IMG/VR virus record: IMGVR_UViG_3300020411_000769
Coordinates: 1-35,775 of that record
Length of the DNA: 35,775 nucleotides
Strand: one strand, 5' to 3'
Source: a virus
Position 1 is the stretch's first letter. Each line of letters starts with the position of its first letter. Below are positions 8,244 to 16,825 of this stretch, in pieces. The position numbers and the translations under genes were made by a program. The notes below the pieces were generated by a model. It saw nothing but the letters and a program-made list of their open reading frames with translations. It was not told where the DNA came from and did no database searches.

Positions 8244-10229
8244 ATGAATACAAGTACAAGTAATCCTTCCGCCGCTTTTCTAGGGCAGTTAAACAACACT
8301 GTTAATGCTTATCAAGGTAACCCCCAAGCGTTAGGAGCACAGGTAAAAAGCACATCAAATAAGCCCTTAGTACAACAAGGGCTTGTTAACTTGATTGCGC
8401 TTGAAATGATAAACAACGATCTAAAAGCCGCAGAAAATCAAGTGCGTGTGTCGCTTGACCCTTCCCAGCAAACAGTCGCAGAGCAAAAAGAAAACGAAGT
8501 AATAGGGCGATATGAAAAAGATATTGCTATGCGTGTAGCTGCAGTTGACGCTAACAACCGCGCAAAACAACAAAAAATGATGCGGCGGATTATGGGTAGT
8601 GGGTTACCGACTGCCAGACCTAATGTTGCTTCAAACCGCAAACCTAATATGGGAGGGCTTGTAAACGAGTTTAGGCGTGTTTCTAATCAGAAAGCTACGG
8701 CTGCTCAAGGTGGCCTTGTATCTTTTGCTAATGGTACTAAGGATGAAACTGTTGGTGACGCTGCAGAGGAACAGGAACCTGAAAATTTGCGTGACTGGTT
8801 ACTTCAACAATCAGAAGAAACTATAGGGGACGTAGTTGGTTTTGTGCTAGAAAACCCAGTAGAAACCGCAGCTTTAGGGTTGTTTGCGGCTGATGTGTTT
8901 AACACGCTTAAAGCACGTTTTGGTTCAAAAGATCCTAAAGCTGCTGCTTCATTGGCTAGACTTGGGACTATGTTTGCGCGAGGTGCTCAAAAAGTTCCCC
9001 AAAGAGTAAAAGGTGCTGTTGAGAAAGTAAAACAACTTTTTGGGAAAGGTAAAACCGATGAAGGTGGGCAGTTATCACTCCCCGGAATGGGTCAAGGAGC
9101 TAGTAGGAGTGAAACCGCTGCTAAAGTACTGGAAGGAACAGGGAATTTAGCAGGGAAGACTATAGATAAACTAAAATACCCTGCTTATGCATACATTGGG
9201 TCAGGTGCGTTACCAGCCCCCGGCACTGGTGGCGAAGAGGTAGGAGAGGTAGAAGAGGTAGATGATAATACCTTAATTAATAATCTTAGCAATCAAGATT
9301 CAACAGGTACTCCTCGTTTTGATATAAATGAGCAGATGTTTAAGGTACTACAACAACAGTTAGACGCTACTGATGCTCAAAAAAAGGAGCTACAAGGTCA
9401 GCAAGGACAGATACAAGATCGACTATCTGGTTTAACAAGTTTAGCAAAAAAAGATGCTGAACGAGAAGCTCAGGCTGCAGAAGCCTTACAAAATACTATT
9501 ACAGGTTCTCAAGAGGCTAGACGCACTGGTATAGATAGTTTTAAAACAACGCAAGAAACTGCTTACAGTGACCGAGAAGAAATTATAAATCAACTTAATA
9601 ACATGGCTAAAAATGCTACAGGTGGTAGAAAAGCCGCTTTTAGAGACTTAGTAGTTGGTCTGTCAGCTATAGGACAAGGAGATACACTTGGTCAAGGTGC
9701 AGGTATAGCAGGAAAAGCTATAACAGAACGTGTAGAAGAACGAGAAGATACGGCTCTTGGGTTAGAAAAAGAAGCTCTTGGGGAAAGATTAAGGTTATCC
9801 GAAGATAGATTAACTGGCGCACAAAATGTTCTTAACTTAGAGAACCAATTTCAAGATGCTGCTGTAAATGCTACTCAGCTTATTAACTCTAATAGTAGAG
9901 AGGCTAGACAAGCAGCACAAACTACACAACAAATATTATTTAGTGTAGAAAAACTTCTTTCTGATACAAGCATAAATATAGCCCAGTTAGAAAAAGAAAG
10001 AATCGCATCTTTGGGAACTGCTATAGCTAACCAAGCACAACTTATGGTCGCTCAAGCGCAAGCAGAAAATTATAATGCCGCTCAAATAATAGAAGTCCTT
10101 AAGATACTAGAAGATCGTATGAACACTCTTATACTAGGTGGTGACCCAGAAACTGCCAAAGAAGTTCAAGACGAGTTTAACACTTTAAAAAACGTGATTA
10201 CTGGAACTGACTTAACCCCTACTAAGTAG
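8244..10229 (+). CDS. Coiled-coil internal virion protein, unknown function
   Basis: This 661-residue protein starts 12 bases after the previous gene, with GAGG about 10 bases before the ATG. Residues 40-115 and 355-640 are long charged helices rich in Gln, Glu, Ala and Arg (for example QQLDATDAQKKELQGQQGQIQDRL), predicted by eye to form coiled coils. A shorter segment near residues 205-220 (ETAALGLFAADVF) is hydrophobic. The segment GGLVNEFRRV and QGGLVSFANG resemble short Gly-Gly-Leu blocks seen in neighbouring phage virion proteins. Placed between two ejection-like proteins, it is probably part of an internal core or tail tube plug. No enzyme motif is seen. Confidence 0.72.
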   Translation: MNTSTSNPSAAFLGQLNNTVNAYQGNPQALGAQVKSTSNKPLVQQGLVNLIALEMINNDLKAAENQVRVSLDPSQQTVAEQKENEVIGRYEKDIAMRVAAVDANNRAKQQKMMRRIMGSGLPTARPNVASNRKPNMGGLVNEFRRVSNQKATAAQGGLVSFANGTKDETVGDAAEEQEPENLRDWLLQQSEETIGDVVGFVLENPVETAALGLFAADVFNTLKARFGSKDPKAAASLARLGTMFARGAQKVPQRVKGAVEKVKQLFGKGKTDEGGQLSLPGMGQGASRSETAAKVLEGTGNLAGKTIDKLKYPAYAYIGSGALPAPGTGGEEVGEVEEVDDNTLINNLSNQDSTGTPRFDINEQMFKVLQQQLDATDAQKKELQGQQGQIQDRLSGLTSLAKKDAEREAQAAEALQNTITGSQEARRTGIDSFKTTQETAYSDREEIINQLNNMAKNATGGRKAAFRDLVVGLSAIGQGDTLGQGAGIAGKAITERVEEREDTALGLEKEALGERLRLSEDRLTGAQNVLNLENQFQDAAVNATQLINSNSREARQAAQTTQQILFSVEKLLSDTSINIAQLEKERIASLGTAIANQAQLMVAQAQAENYNAAQIIEVLKILEDRMNTLILGGDPETAKEVQDEFNTLKNVITGTDLTPTK

Positions 10230-10238
10230 AATTTATAA

Positions 10239-13200
10239 ATGGCTACCGCAAGTGAATTAAGGCAAGTTCTAGTAGCGAATAGCGATAAGCGAGATTCTCC
10301 AGAATACGCAGAACTGTACAAAAGATACAAGCGTAGAGAAAGTGAAGAAAAAGGAGAAAGAGTTCGCTCAATAGCTCGTCAAGAACCTGATTTTTTAGAT
10401 CAAATAGAAGAACTAGCTAAAGGCATACCTGCTGGCATTATAGGGCTTGGAGAGTTAGGTGCTCTAGGTGCCGCAGCGTTACTAGACGAAGAGTCAGAAC
10501 TTCCAGTAAGAGCAGGCATTAAGTCTGTAGCTAAGACACTAAGATCTCCTTTTACCGCTGACGCAGGATCAGAAGAACTTGTAGGGCGTAAGTTTGGTGA
10601 AGCTCTTGGTTCTTTTGCAGGACTAGGACTTACCTCCCTTATCCCCGGTGCAGGCATACCCGCTGCCGCTGCCCTAGCTGCTGGTGCTGGTGCTGGTGAA
10701 GCAAGTGAAAGAGCACGTGCTGCCGATGCAACCCTAGCAGAACGTGGAGAAGCTGCATTAAAAGGTTTAGGTGTTGGTCTAACAGAACTTATACCTCTAG
10801 GTAAGTTACGTAGTCTAAGAAGTGTTCTTGGTGAAAATGCGTTCCTGAACGGTATTGAACGTATCAAACGAGCAGCCGTAGCGGGTGGGTTTGAAGGTGC
10901 ACAAGAAGCTGCAGCGGGTGTATTACAAAATGCTATCCAAAGAGGTTATGACCCTACACAAGATCTGCTTAACGTAGAAGTAGCCGAAGAAGGTGGTTAC
11001 GGTGCCGCTGTTGGTGCCACAGTACAAGCGTTACTAGATGCTGCTGTCCCTAGGCGCAGGGGAGATTCTGTACAATCAACTTTGTCTGATGAACAACAAG
11101 CACAAATAGAAGAAGAGTTACTTGCCCAACCAGATACTTCATTTGATGATGAAGGCGCACCGCTAACGACAGAAGTTGAAGCTAAAGAAGACGCACCGCT
11201 AACGACAGAAGTTGAAGCTAAAGAAGAAGAAAAAAAGGAGGAGGTAGCAGAGGAAGAAGAGGTAGACGTAGCTAAAAAGAAAGAAGTAGACGAAGAAAGG
11301 AAAAAACTTTACGCCAAAGCTGTGGCAACAGCCCAAGAAGAGTTTGCCCAAGGTAGTGATTTTTCTCTTAAAGAACTAATAATCATAAACGAGAAGTTAC
11401 TAGGTTTACCTACTACAGACGCGACCATCATAAATAAAATTAATATTGCTGCCGAGATAAAGAAAAGACAAGCAGAAACCGTAACAGATAAAGTAAAGGA
11501 AGGAGAGGTAGTAACAGATAAAGTAAAGGAAGGAGAGGTAGTAACAGGTGAAGTAGAAAAGAAAGACACGGCAGAAGCGGAAGTAGAAGGAGAAGAGGTA
11601 GTAGTCGGAGAAGCCGAAGAAACCGTAACAGGTGAAGAGGAGAAGAAAGGGAAAACAAAAAGAAAGCGTAAAAAGAAAGAGGAGGAAACTACAGACCTTC
11701 CTATAAGTACCCCATCGAGTAGGGTACGCACTACATTTCCTACTGTTCCTAACTACGCTTTGGTTGAAGATACAGCTAAAGTCAAAGAGATAGGGGCGGC
11801 AGAAGGTACCGTTGGGGAGAACACGCCAAAGTTAGGAGATGGCTATAAGAATGCGGCAACCTACTTTAGTAAGTACGACAGGATAGAGGATGCGGTTGAA
11901 GCCATTGCTTTCGACTACGCAGACAAACAAATTACTGGTGCTGTAGCGTTCAAACAGGATAAAGAAAACCCTTCCCCGGAAGAAGTAGTCGCCATGATGC
12001 AGGGTACCGGAGGTGCTAAGGCTGAAGCAGCCTATAACTGGGTTATAGGTAATATGTCTGATGCGGTAACTAGCAGGGCCAAAAAGAGTTTAGAGGTTTA
12101 CAAAACTAGCTTAAAGGATATTGAGGCTAGGACAAAACTAAGGGGGGAAAGAGATTCTAAACGCCTCGCTGCTAGACGGAAGAAATTTGAAAAAACTTAC
12201 ATAGAAGGAACTACTTATCTTACTGTCGAAGATAGTAAAAAGTTAAAAGATCTAACAGCACGAATAAACACTGAAAAAAAATCAGATAACCCTGATCTTA
12301 ATAAGATAAGTAGGTTGAAAAATACACAACGTGAGTTGCGAGCTAAAACGTATAAGACGATAGAACCAGAGTTTTTCTTTAAAGAAGCGAAAGACCTTAA
12401 ATTAGAGTTTACCCGTGAAGAAAAACTAGCGTTAGATATAAAAAGAGAAGACTTCCTTAAGACTAAAGAAGCGTCAGCAAAACAAAGAGCAAAGGAAGAT
12501 GAAGCACGTACTGCCAGTGAAATTGTAGACATAGACGTTCCTGAAGCAGGGACAGTTGGTACAAACGACAAGGAGCTTTTATCAGAAATAGAGACAGAAG
12601 TCCTTAAACAGCGAGGGTATGAAACTACTTATCTTACTGACGGGGATCGTAAAAAGTTAAAAAATCTAACAGAAAAAATAAACACTGAAGAAAAATCAGA
12701 TAACCCTAACTTTGACAAGTTAAGTATGTGGGAAGGCCAACGCCGTGCATTGCGAGCTAAAGCGTATAAGAAAGGTTCTGCTATAGAACGAGGTTTAGAG
12801 GAAAGCAGCAGAGGTTTACCTGCAGAAGAACGCCAAAGAAGAGCAGATTTAGAAGAGATAACCCCTTTCTCTTACCCCTTACCCGCTGAATCTCTATCTG
12901 AACTTACTCGCCCTGTAGACCAAACTACTGCTACAGCCCTAGCTAGTAACGATCTAAAAGGCGCGTTGGATAACGTAAGTAAGGTTAGTGTAGATAAGCA
13001 CATAAAGACTATAAGTAAAAAGTTTGCTGCTCTTGCTGGTGATACTCAGATAAAAGTAGTTAAGAACCTCAAGTCTCCCAAAGATGCACGAAGGCTTGCA
13101 GGCTCATTTGACCCTAAGACAAACACCATAGAATTAGATAGCGTCCTAGGATTGAACGAGCACACACTTCTACATGAAATGGCACACGCATTAGGCAGTG

Positions 13201-16200
13201 CTCAGTTAAGCAACAAAAAAAGTGCTTTTACAGTAAAGGTAACAAACTTACACGAAGCTTCAAAAGAGTTGTTTACTAACCCACAGGCTTATGAAAGTGT
13301 GGATGAGTTCTTCTCTGAGGCACTTGGTAACCAAGAATTTAGGAAAGAGTTAGCTCGTATAAACCCTGACGGTAGTCCCAAGAGTGCATTGGCTAGACTA
13401 ATGGACATAATAAAGGACTTCCTAAGTAAGAAGCTTGGTATAAAAGTATTCGGGCAGTCTTCTTCTACCCTGTCAGAAATAGATGCTATGGTAGATAGTA
13501 TCATTGACGTTGCCCCACTTACTCGAAACGCTGAAGTACTAGCAATGAATGCCGATGTGCATGGGGTAGAAAAACTTATGGGCGGTCTAGGTAAGTTGTG
13601 GCGTTCAGTGTCCAGCCCAGCTACTAAAACCGAGAACACTAGGTTCAGGGACGGTACGCTTCAATTTTTATCAGATTCAAAAAGAGCCGTAGGTCAAGTT
13701 GTCCTAGGTGCTGTTGATCTTCCGGGCATAGCCGAAATAGCAAGGGAAGATTTTCAACTTAGAGGATATAAACTAAACGACATAGCCCAAGAACAACGAG
13801 GAGCTATGGAAGTATCTGACAAAAGAGCAGATGCTGTTGGGAATGTCTTGATACGGTTTAGAGATAAGTACGGTGAGGAAGTCTACAACAAGTTCTCAGA
13901 TCTTATATACGACATGGATTACGGGGCTACGATACATCAGATAGATCCTTTGATACCAAGAAATGTCGCCAAAGGTAGGTACGATGCAGATACTTTTGCT
14001 AGGTGGGAGATACTGCACAAGAAATGGAAAGATTTAAATAATGGGACTAAAGGTGAGTCTGTAAGAGCTTACAAAATACTACGTAATTACTACAAGCAAC
14101 AGTACAAAGAACTAAAAGAGGTTCTGTACGATAGGGTTAGAAAACTTTCTGCTGAAGAACAGAAGACCGTACAGTCTGAGGTTTTGGATTTACTGTTTAC
14201 TGACAAAGTACTTGATGTTTACTTTCCTTTAGCACGAAAAGGTAGATTTAAAGTTGCTTACTCTCTCAAGAAAGCACCCGCTGTATCATCAGGGGACGCT
14301 AGGCTGAGTGACAATTACGTTATGGAGATGGTGGAGACTGAAGCTGAAGCACTACGCATAGTTGAACAGCTTAAGAAAGAAGACAACATCGTAGGCGATC
14401 CTGACATAATCGACACTAAGTTTATGGAGAAAGGTGGGTATCAGTCTTTACCTCTACGTGCTATAGAAGAATTGTTACAGGTTACAGACCAGAAATTAAA
14501 GTCTGCGGCCCCTATGACCAAGCAAGAAGAAGCTATCCGAGAGGATGTTAGAAACAAAATAATAGAAGTATTTATAGAGAGCTTACCAGAAACTTCTTAC
14601 GCTAAGTCTTTAGCAAAACGACAGAACATCATGGGTTTTGAAAAAGATCCTCTCTTTGCTCTACAAACAAAAGGTTATGACTTAGGCCGACAAGTTGTCC
14701 GTATTAAGTACACGAAGAAAGTTAATGAGTTTGAATCTAGGCTTATTGAATACTTCAAAGAAAACAGACAGAAGCTAAGTAAAGAAGCCCCAATTCTTTA
14801 CGAGGAGATGATGGAACGTGCTTCTTTTATTCGTAATCCCCCTGCTGACCTAGTGTGGCAAACGTTAAACCAAGGAGCTTTTGTTTACACGATTGGCTTT
14901 AACGCCTCCTCCGCTATAGTTAACCTTTCGCAACTACCTTTATTTACATACCCGTACCTTGCAGGAGAGTACCAAAACAATACAGCCGCTTTTAACGAAA
15001 TAATGAGAGCATCCAGTTTTGTCACTAGCTCGTTTAGCAGCTATGACGTAGGTATAGATAATTACTACATCATGGATACAAACGGCAATTACAAGCTTAA
15101 TCGCAAACGGCTAAAAGAATTAACTGAAGGTATGGCACCTACAGAGGCTAAACAGAAAGAAAAAGAATTAGAGCAGCTTATGCCTCTTGTTGATTTGGCT
15201 GCAAAGAGGGGACAGTTAACTAAGTCTTTTATAATGGATGAACTATCTCTGCAGAAAGGAGCTTTTAAATCCGGTAGAGAACGCTCTGGTAACGTATTCA
15301 GACAAGCCCTCGATAAAATAACGGGTATATCAGCTATGGGATTCAACGTAGCGGAACGATTTAACCGACAATCGACAATGGTTGCCGCTTACAACCTAGA
15401 GCTACGTAAGATAAGTGGAGACAAAAAAGGCTATAAGTTTACTGAAACAGAACTAAAAAATGCTGCAGAAAAAGCATTGTACATAACGCAGGAAACTAAC
15501 GGCGGGGCGTTTAGGGAAGTCGGGCCTAGATTGTCACAACAGGGCTGGAAACGTGTTGCATTGATGTACAAGACTTACGGCTTCCGTATGTACCAGACTA
15601 TGATAAAAGCTGGTGTCACAGCTATCAAAGGTACAACCTTCTCCTCTGATCCAAAAGAAAATGCACGTATGAGAAAGGTTGCTATACGGCAGTTAGTCGG
15701 GTGGCACTTATCTTCTGCTTTATTTGCTGGTGTGTACGGTATACCTCTGTACGGCGCAATTAGCCTGTTCGTTGATGCGGTGATATTGGATGACGAAGAA
15801 GATGATGCAGATAACATAGTTCGTAAGTACTTAGGAGATTTAGCCTACAAAGGGCCAATCAATGAGCTACTTAATGTTGATATAGCCAGTAGGGTTAGGC
15901 TTACAGGGTTACTCATACAAAGTAACAAGTACAATAGTAACGCTTCGGCGGAAGAAACCATTGGGTTCTACATAGGTGGCCCTGCTCTCAGCACCGCTAA
16001 ACGATTTCAGCGCGGTACTGGGTACTTACTTGAGGGTGAGATAGAGCGCGGCATAGAGAACATGCTGCCTGCAGGCATCAGTAACTTTATCAAAGCTTCA
16101 CCTATGGGGCGTGTGTACAGGGAAGGGTACTCTACGCAGCGGGGTGATCCTATCTATGATGACGTAACAACTGGAGAACTAGCAGGGCAAATGTTTGGTT

Positions 16201-16517
16201 TTGCACCTGTAAACTATATTAGAAAGATAGAAGAGAATTTAAACGTAAAAGGTATTGATACTAAAGTACGTAGCCGAAGATCTAAGCTGTTGAAGAAATT
16301 GTACATAGGGTTACGTACTAATAACTTGGCAGACCAAAGAGATGTGCGAGAAGAAATAGCCGAGTTTAACAAACGACATCCGCTATACCGCATAGACGCA
16401 GGAGCAGTTAAACGTTCTATGAGAGCGCACCAACGCACAAGTGCTCTCATGCATAATGGGGTGCAGTTATCCCCAGCGATGCAAACAATACTCAGACTAG
16501 AGCAAATGGGTGGGTAA
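10239..16517 (+). CDS. Giant 2092-residue virion protein with HEMAH zinc-peptidase motif
   Basis: This is the largest gene and the last of the rightward operon. Residues 63-82 and 126-155 are Gly/Ala/Leu-rich hydrophobic helices, followed by EGAQEAAAGVLQNAIQRGYDP. I recognise that as the amphipathic N-terminal pattern of giant phage ejection or polyvalent-type proteins. Residues about 290-490 are an acidic/basic Lys-Glu linker. A duplicated 49-residue segment lies at 658-706 and 796-844. HEMAH at 979-983 with a downstream DEFFSEAL (1022-1029, Glu1023 or Glu1027 as third ligand) is a zincin-like metallopeptidase signature. The C-terminal half contains helices and a hydrophobic stretch (LVGWHLSSALFAGVYGIPLYGAISLF). 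It likely enters the cell with the genome; protease targets are unknown. The start has almost no Shine-Dalgarno. Confidence 0.85.
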   Translation: MATASELRQVLVANSDKRDSPEYAELYKRYKRRESEEKGERVRSIARQEPDFLDQIEELAKGIPAGIIGLGELGALGAAALLDEESELPVRAGIKSVAKTLRSPFTADAGSEELVGRKFGEALGSFAGLGLTSLIPGAGIPAAAALAAGAGAGEASERARAADATLAERGEAALKGLGVGLTELIPLGKLRSLRSVLGENAFLNGIERIKRAAVAGGFEGAQEAAAGVLQNAIQRGYDPTQDLLNVEVAEEGGYGAAVGATVQALLDAAVPRRRGDSVQSTLSDEQQAQIEEELLAQPDTSFDDEGAPLTTEVEAKEDAPLTTEVEAKEEEKKEEVAEEEEVDVAKKKEVDEERKKLYAKAVATAQEEFAQGSDFSLKELIIINEKLLGLPTTDATIINKINIAAEIKKRQAETVTDKVKEGEVVTDKVKEGEVVTGEVEKKDTAEAEVEGEEVVVGEAEETVTGEEEKKGKTKRKRKKKEEETTDLPISTPSSRVRTTFPTVPNYALVEDTAKVKEIGAAEGTVGENTPKLGDGYKNAATYFSKYDRIEDAVEAIAFDYADKQITGAVAFKQDKENPSPEEVVAMMQGTGGAKAEAAYNWVIGNMSDAVTSRAKKSLEVYKTSLKDIEARTKLRGERDSKRLAARRKKFEKTYIEGTTYLTVEDSKKLKDLTARINTEKKSDNPDLNKISRLKNTQRELRAKTYKTIEPEFFFKEAKDLKLEFTREEKLALDIKREDFLKTKEASAKQRAKEDEARTASEIVDIDVPEAGTVGTNDKELLSEIETEVLKQRGYETTYLTDGDRKKLKNLTEKINTEEKSDNPNFDKLSMWEGQRRALRAKAYKKGSAIERGLEESSRGLPAEERQRRADLEEITPFSYPLPAESLSELTRPVDQTTATALASNDLKGALDNVSKVSVDKHIKTISKKFAALAGDTQIKVVKNLKSPKDARRLAGSFDPKTNTIELDSVLGLNEHTLLHEMAHALGSAQLSNKKSAFTVKVTNLHEASKELFTNPQAYESVDEFFSEALGNQEFRKELARINPDGSPKSALARLMDIIKDFLSKKLGIKVFGQSSSTLSEIDAMVDSIIDVAPLTRNAEVLAMNADVHGVEKLMGGLGKLWRSVSSPATKTENTRFRDGTLQFLSDSKRAVGQVVLGAVDLPGIAEIAREDFQLRGYKLNDIAQEQRGAMEVSDKRADAVGNVLIRFRDKYGEEVYNKFSDLIYDMDYGATIHQIDPLIPRNVAKGRYDADTFARWEILHKKWKDLNNGTKGESVRAYKILRNYYKQQYKELKEVLYDRVRKLSAEEQKTVQSEVLDLLFTDKVLDVYFPLARKGRFKVAYSLKKAPAVSSGDARLSDNYVMEMVETEAEALRIVEQLKKEDNIVGDPDIIDTKFMEKGGYQSLPLRAIEELLQVTDQKLKSAAPMTKQEEAIREDVRNKIIEVFIESLPETSYAKSLAKRQNIMGFEKDPLFALQTKGYDLGRQVVRIKYTKKVNEFESRLIEYFKENRQKLSKEAPILYEEMMERASFIRNPPADLVWQTLNQGAFVYTIGFNASSAIVNLSQLPLFTYPYLAGEYQNNTAAFNEIMRASSFVTSSFSSYDVGIDNYYIMDTNGNYKLNRKRLKELTEGMAPTEAKQKEKELEQLMPLVDLAAKRGQLTKSFIMDELSLQKGAFKSGRERSGNVFRQALDKITGISAMGFNVAERFNRQSTMVAAYNLELRKISGDKKGYKFTETELKNAAEKALYITQETNGGAFREVGPRLSQQGWKRVALMYKTYGFRMYQTMIKAGVTAIKGTTFSSDPKENARMRKVAIRQLVGWHLSSALFAGVYGIPLYGAISLFVDAVILDDEEDDADNIVRKYLGDLAYKGPINELLNVDIASRVRLTGLLIQSNKYNSNASAEETIGFYIGGPALSTAKRFQRGTGYLLEGEIERGIENMLPAGISNFIKASPMGRVYREGYSTQRGDPIYDDVTTGELAGQMFGFAPVNYIRKIEENLNVKGIDTKVRSRRSKLLKKLYIGLRTNNLADQRDVREEIAEFNKRHPLYRIDAGAVKRSMRAHQRTSALMHNGVQLSPAMQTILRLEQMGG
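11157..11228 (+). repeat. 36-bp tandem duplication in the giant virion gene
   Basis: Two nearly identical 36-bp units, 11157-11192 and 11193-11228, encode APLTTEVEAKED and then APLTTEVEAKEE. They differ only at the last base or two, so this is a recent in-frame slippage duplication in the disordered linker. Confidence 0.93.
11481..11540 (+). repeat. 30-bp tandem duplication in the giant virion gene
   Basis: Two identical 30-bp units at 11481-11510 and 11511-11540 encode VTDKVKEGEV twice, and a third partial unit (VTGEV) follows. The stretch is part of the Lys/Glu-rich linker before the peptidase region. Confidence 0.93.
12210..12770 (+). repeat. Duplicated 147-bp coding segment (12210-12356 and 12624-12770)
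   Basis: The two copies encode TTYLT(V/D)(E/G)D and then KKLK(D/N)LT, SDNP and LRAK(T/A)YK in the same order and at the same length of 49 residues. They lie 267 bp apart. Divergence is spread over the unit, so this is an older domain duplication within the giant virion protein and may mark a helical hairpin module. Confidence 0.88.
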
Positions 16518-16540
16518 AAAACCCCCCAGTTAAGGGGGGT
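16514..16540 (-). terminator. Rho-independent terminator between the two convergent operons
   Basis: A perfect 7-bp stem (ACCCCCC at 16521-16527 with GGGGGGT at 16534-16540, loop AGTTAA) is followed on the minus strand by six T residues (16516-16521 read backwards), the classical intrinsic terminator layout for leftward transcription. On the plus strand it lacks a U-tract, so it would at best act weakly on the rightward transcript that ends at 16517. It lies between the stops of the giant virion gene and the leftward cluster. Confidence 0.85.
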
Positions 16541-16556
16541 AAATGACATGGTATTG

Positions 16557-16574
16557 TGACAGAAAGAACTGTCA
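16557..16574. repeat. Small perfect inverted repeat next to the terminator
   Basis: TGACAG (16557-16562) and CTGTCA (16569-16574) form a 6-bp stem with an AAAGAA loop, 17 bases to the right of the main terminator. It has no T-run on either strand. It may be an accessory stem protecting the mRNA 3' end or may be incidental. Confidence 0.55.
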
Positions 16575-16585
16575 TGCGGATACTA

Positions 16586-16825
16586 TCACAACATTCGCCA
16601 AGCACGTATACCTAATCTACCGTCTTCTATACGTATTTTCACTAGGTATTGCCACCCTCTCTCTTTAAACAACTCCTTCACTTGTTCTTTTGCTTTCTCA
16701 GTGTTCACACAAGGTATAAACATAGAAGTGCCTATATACATAGTCTCCCAGTCCACAGTTATCTGGACACCATCTGGAGATAAGTCATAGTTCCTCAGTA
16801 TCGGACTCTTCAACCTCGTCGCCAT
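16586..16825 (-). CDS. Small protein at the end of the leftward operon, unknown
   Basis: A 79-residue protein if the ATG at 16825 is used; another in-frame ATG lies six bases further upstream. It overlaps the 3' end of the primase-helicase gene by about 40 bases. The best-folded part reads VQITVDWETMYIGTSMFIPC and then a helix AKEQVKELFKERGWQYLVKIRIEDG, an alpha/beta pattern of a small folded protein. No clear Shine-Dalgarno precedes either ATG, so expression may depend on coupling to the upstream gene. The family is not recognised. It is the last leftward gene, directly before the terminator. Confidence 0.68.
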   Translation of the reverse strand: MATRLKSPILRNYDLSPDGVQITVDWETMYIGTSMFIPCVNTEKAKEQVKELFKERGWQYLVKIRIEDGRLGIRAWRML

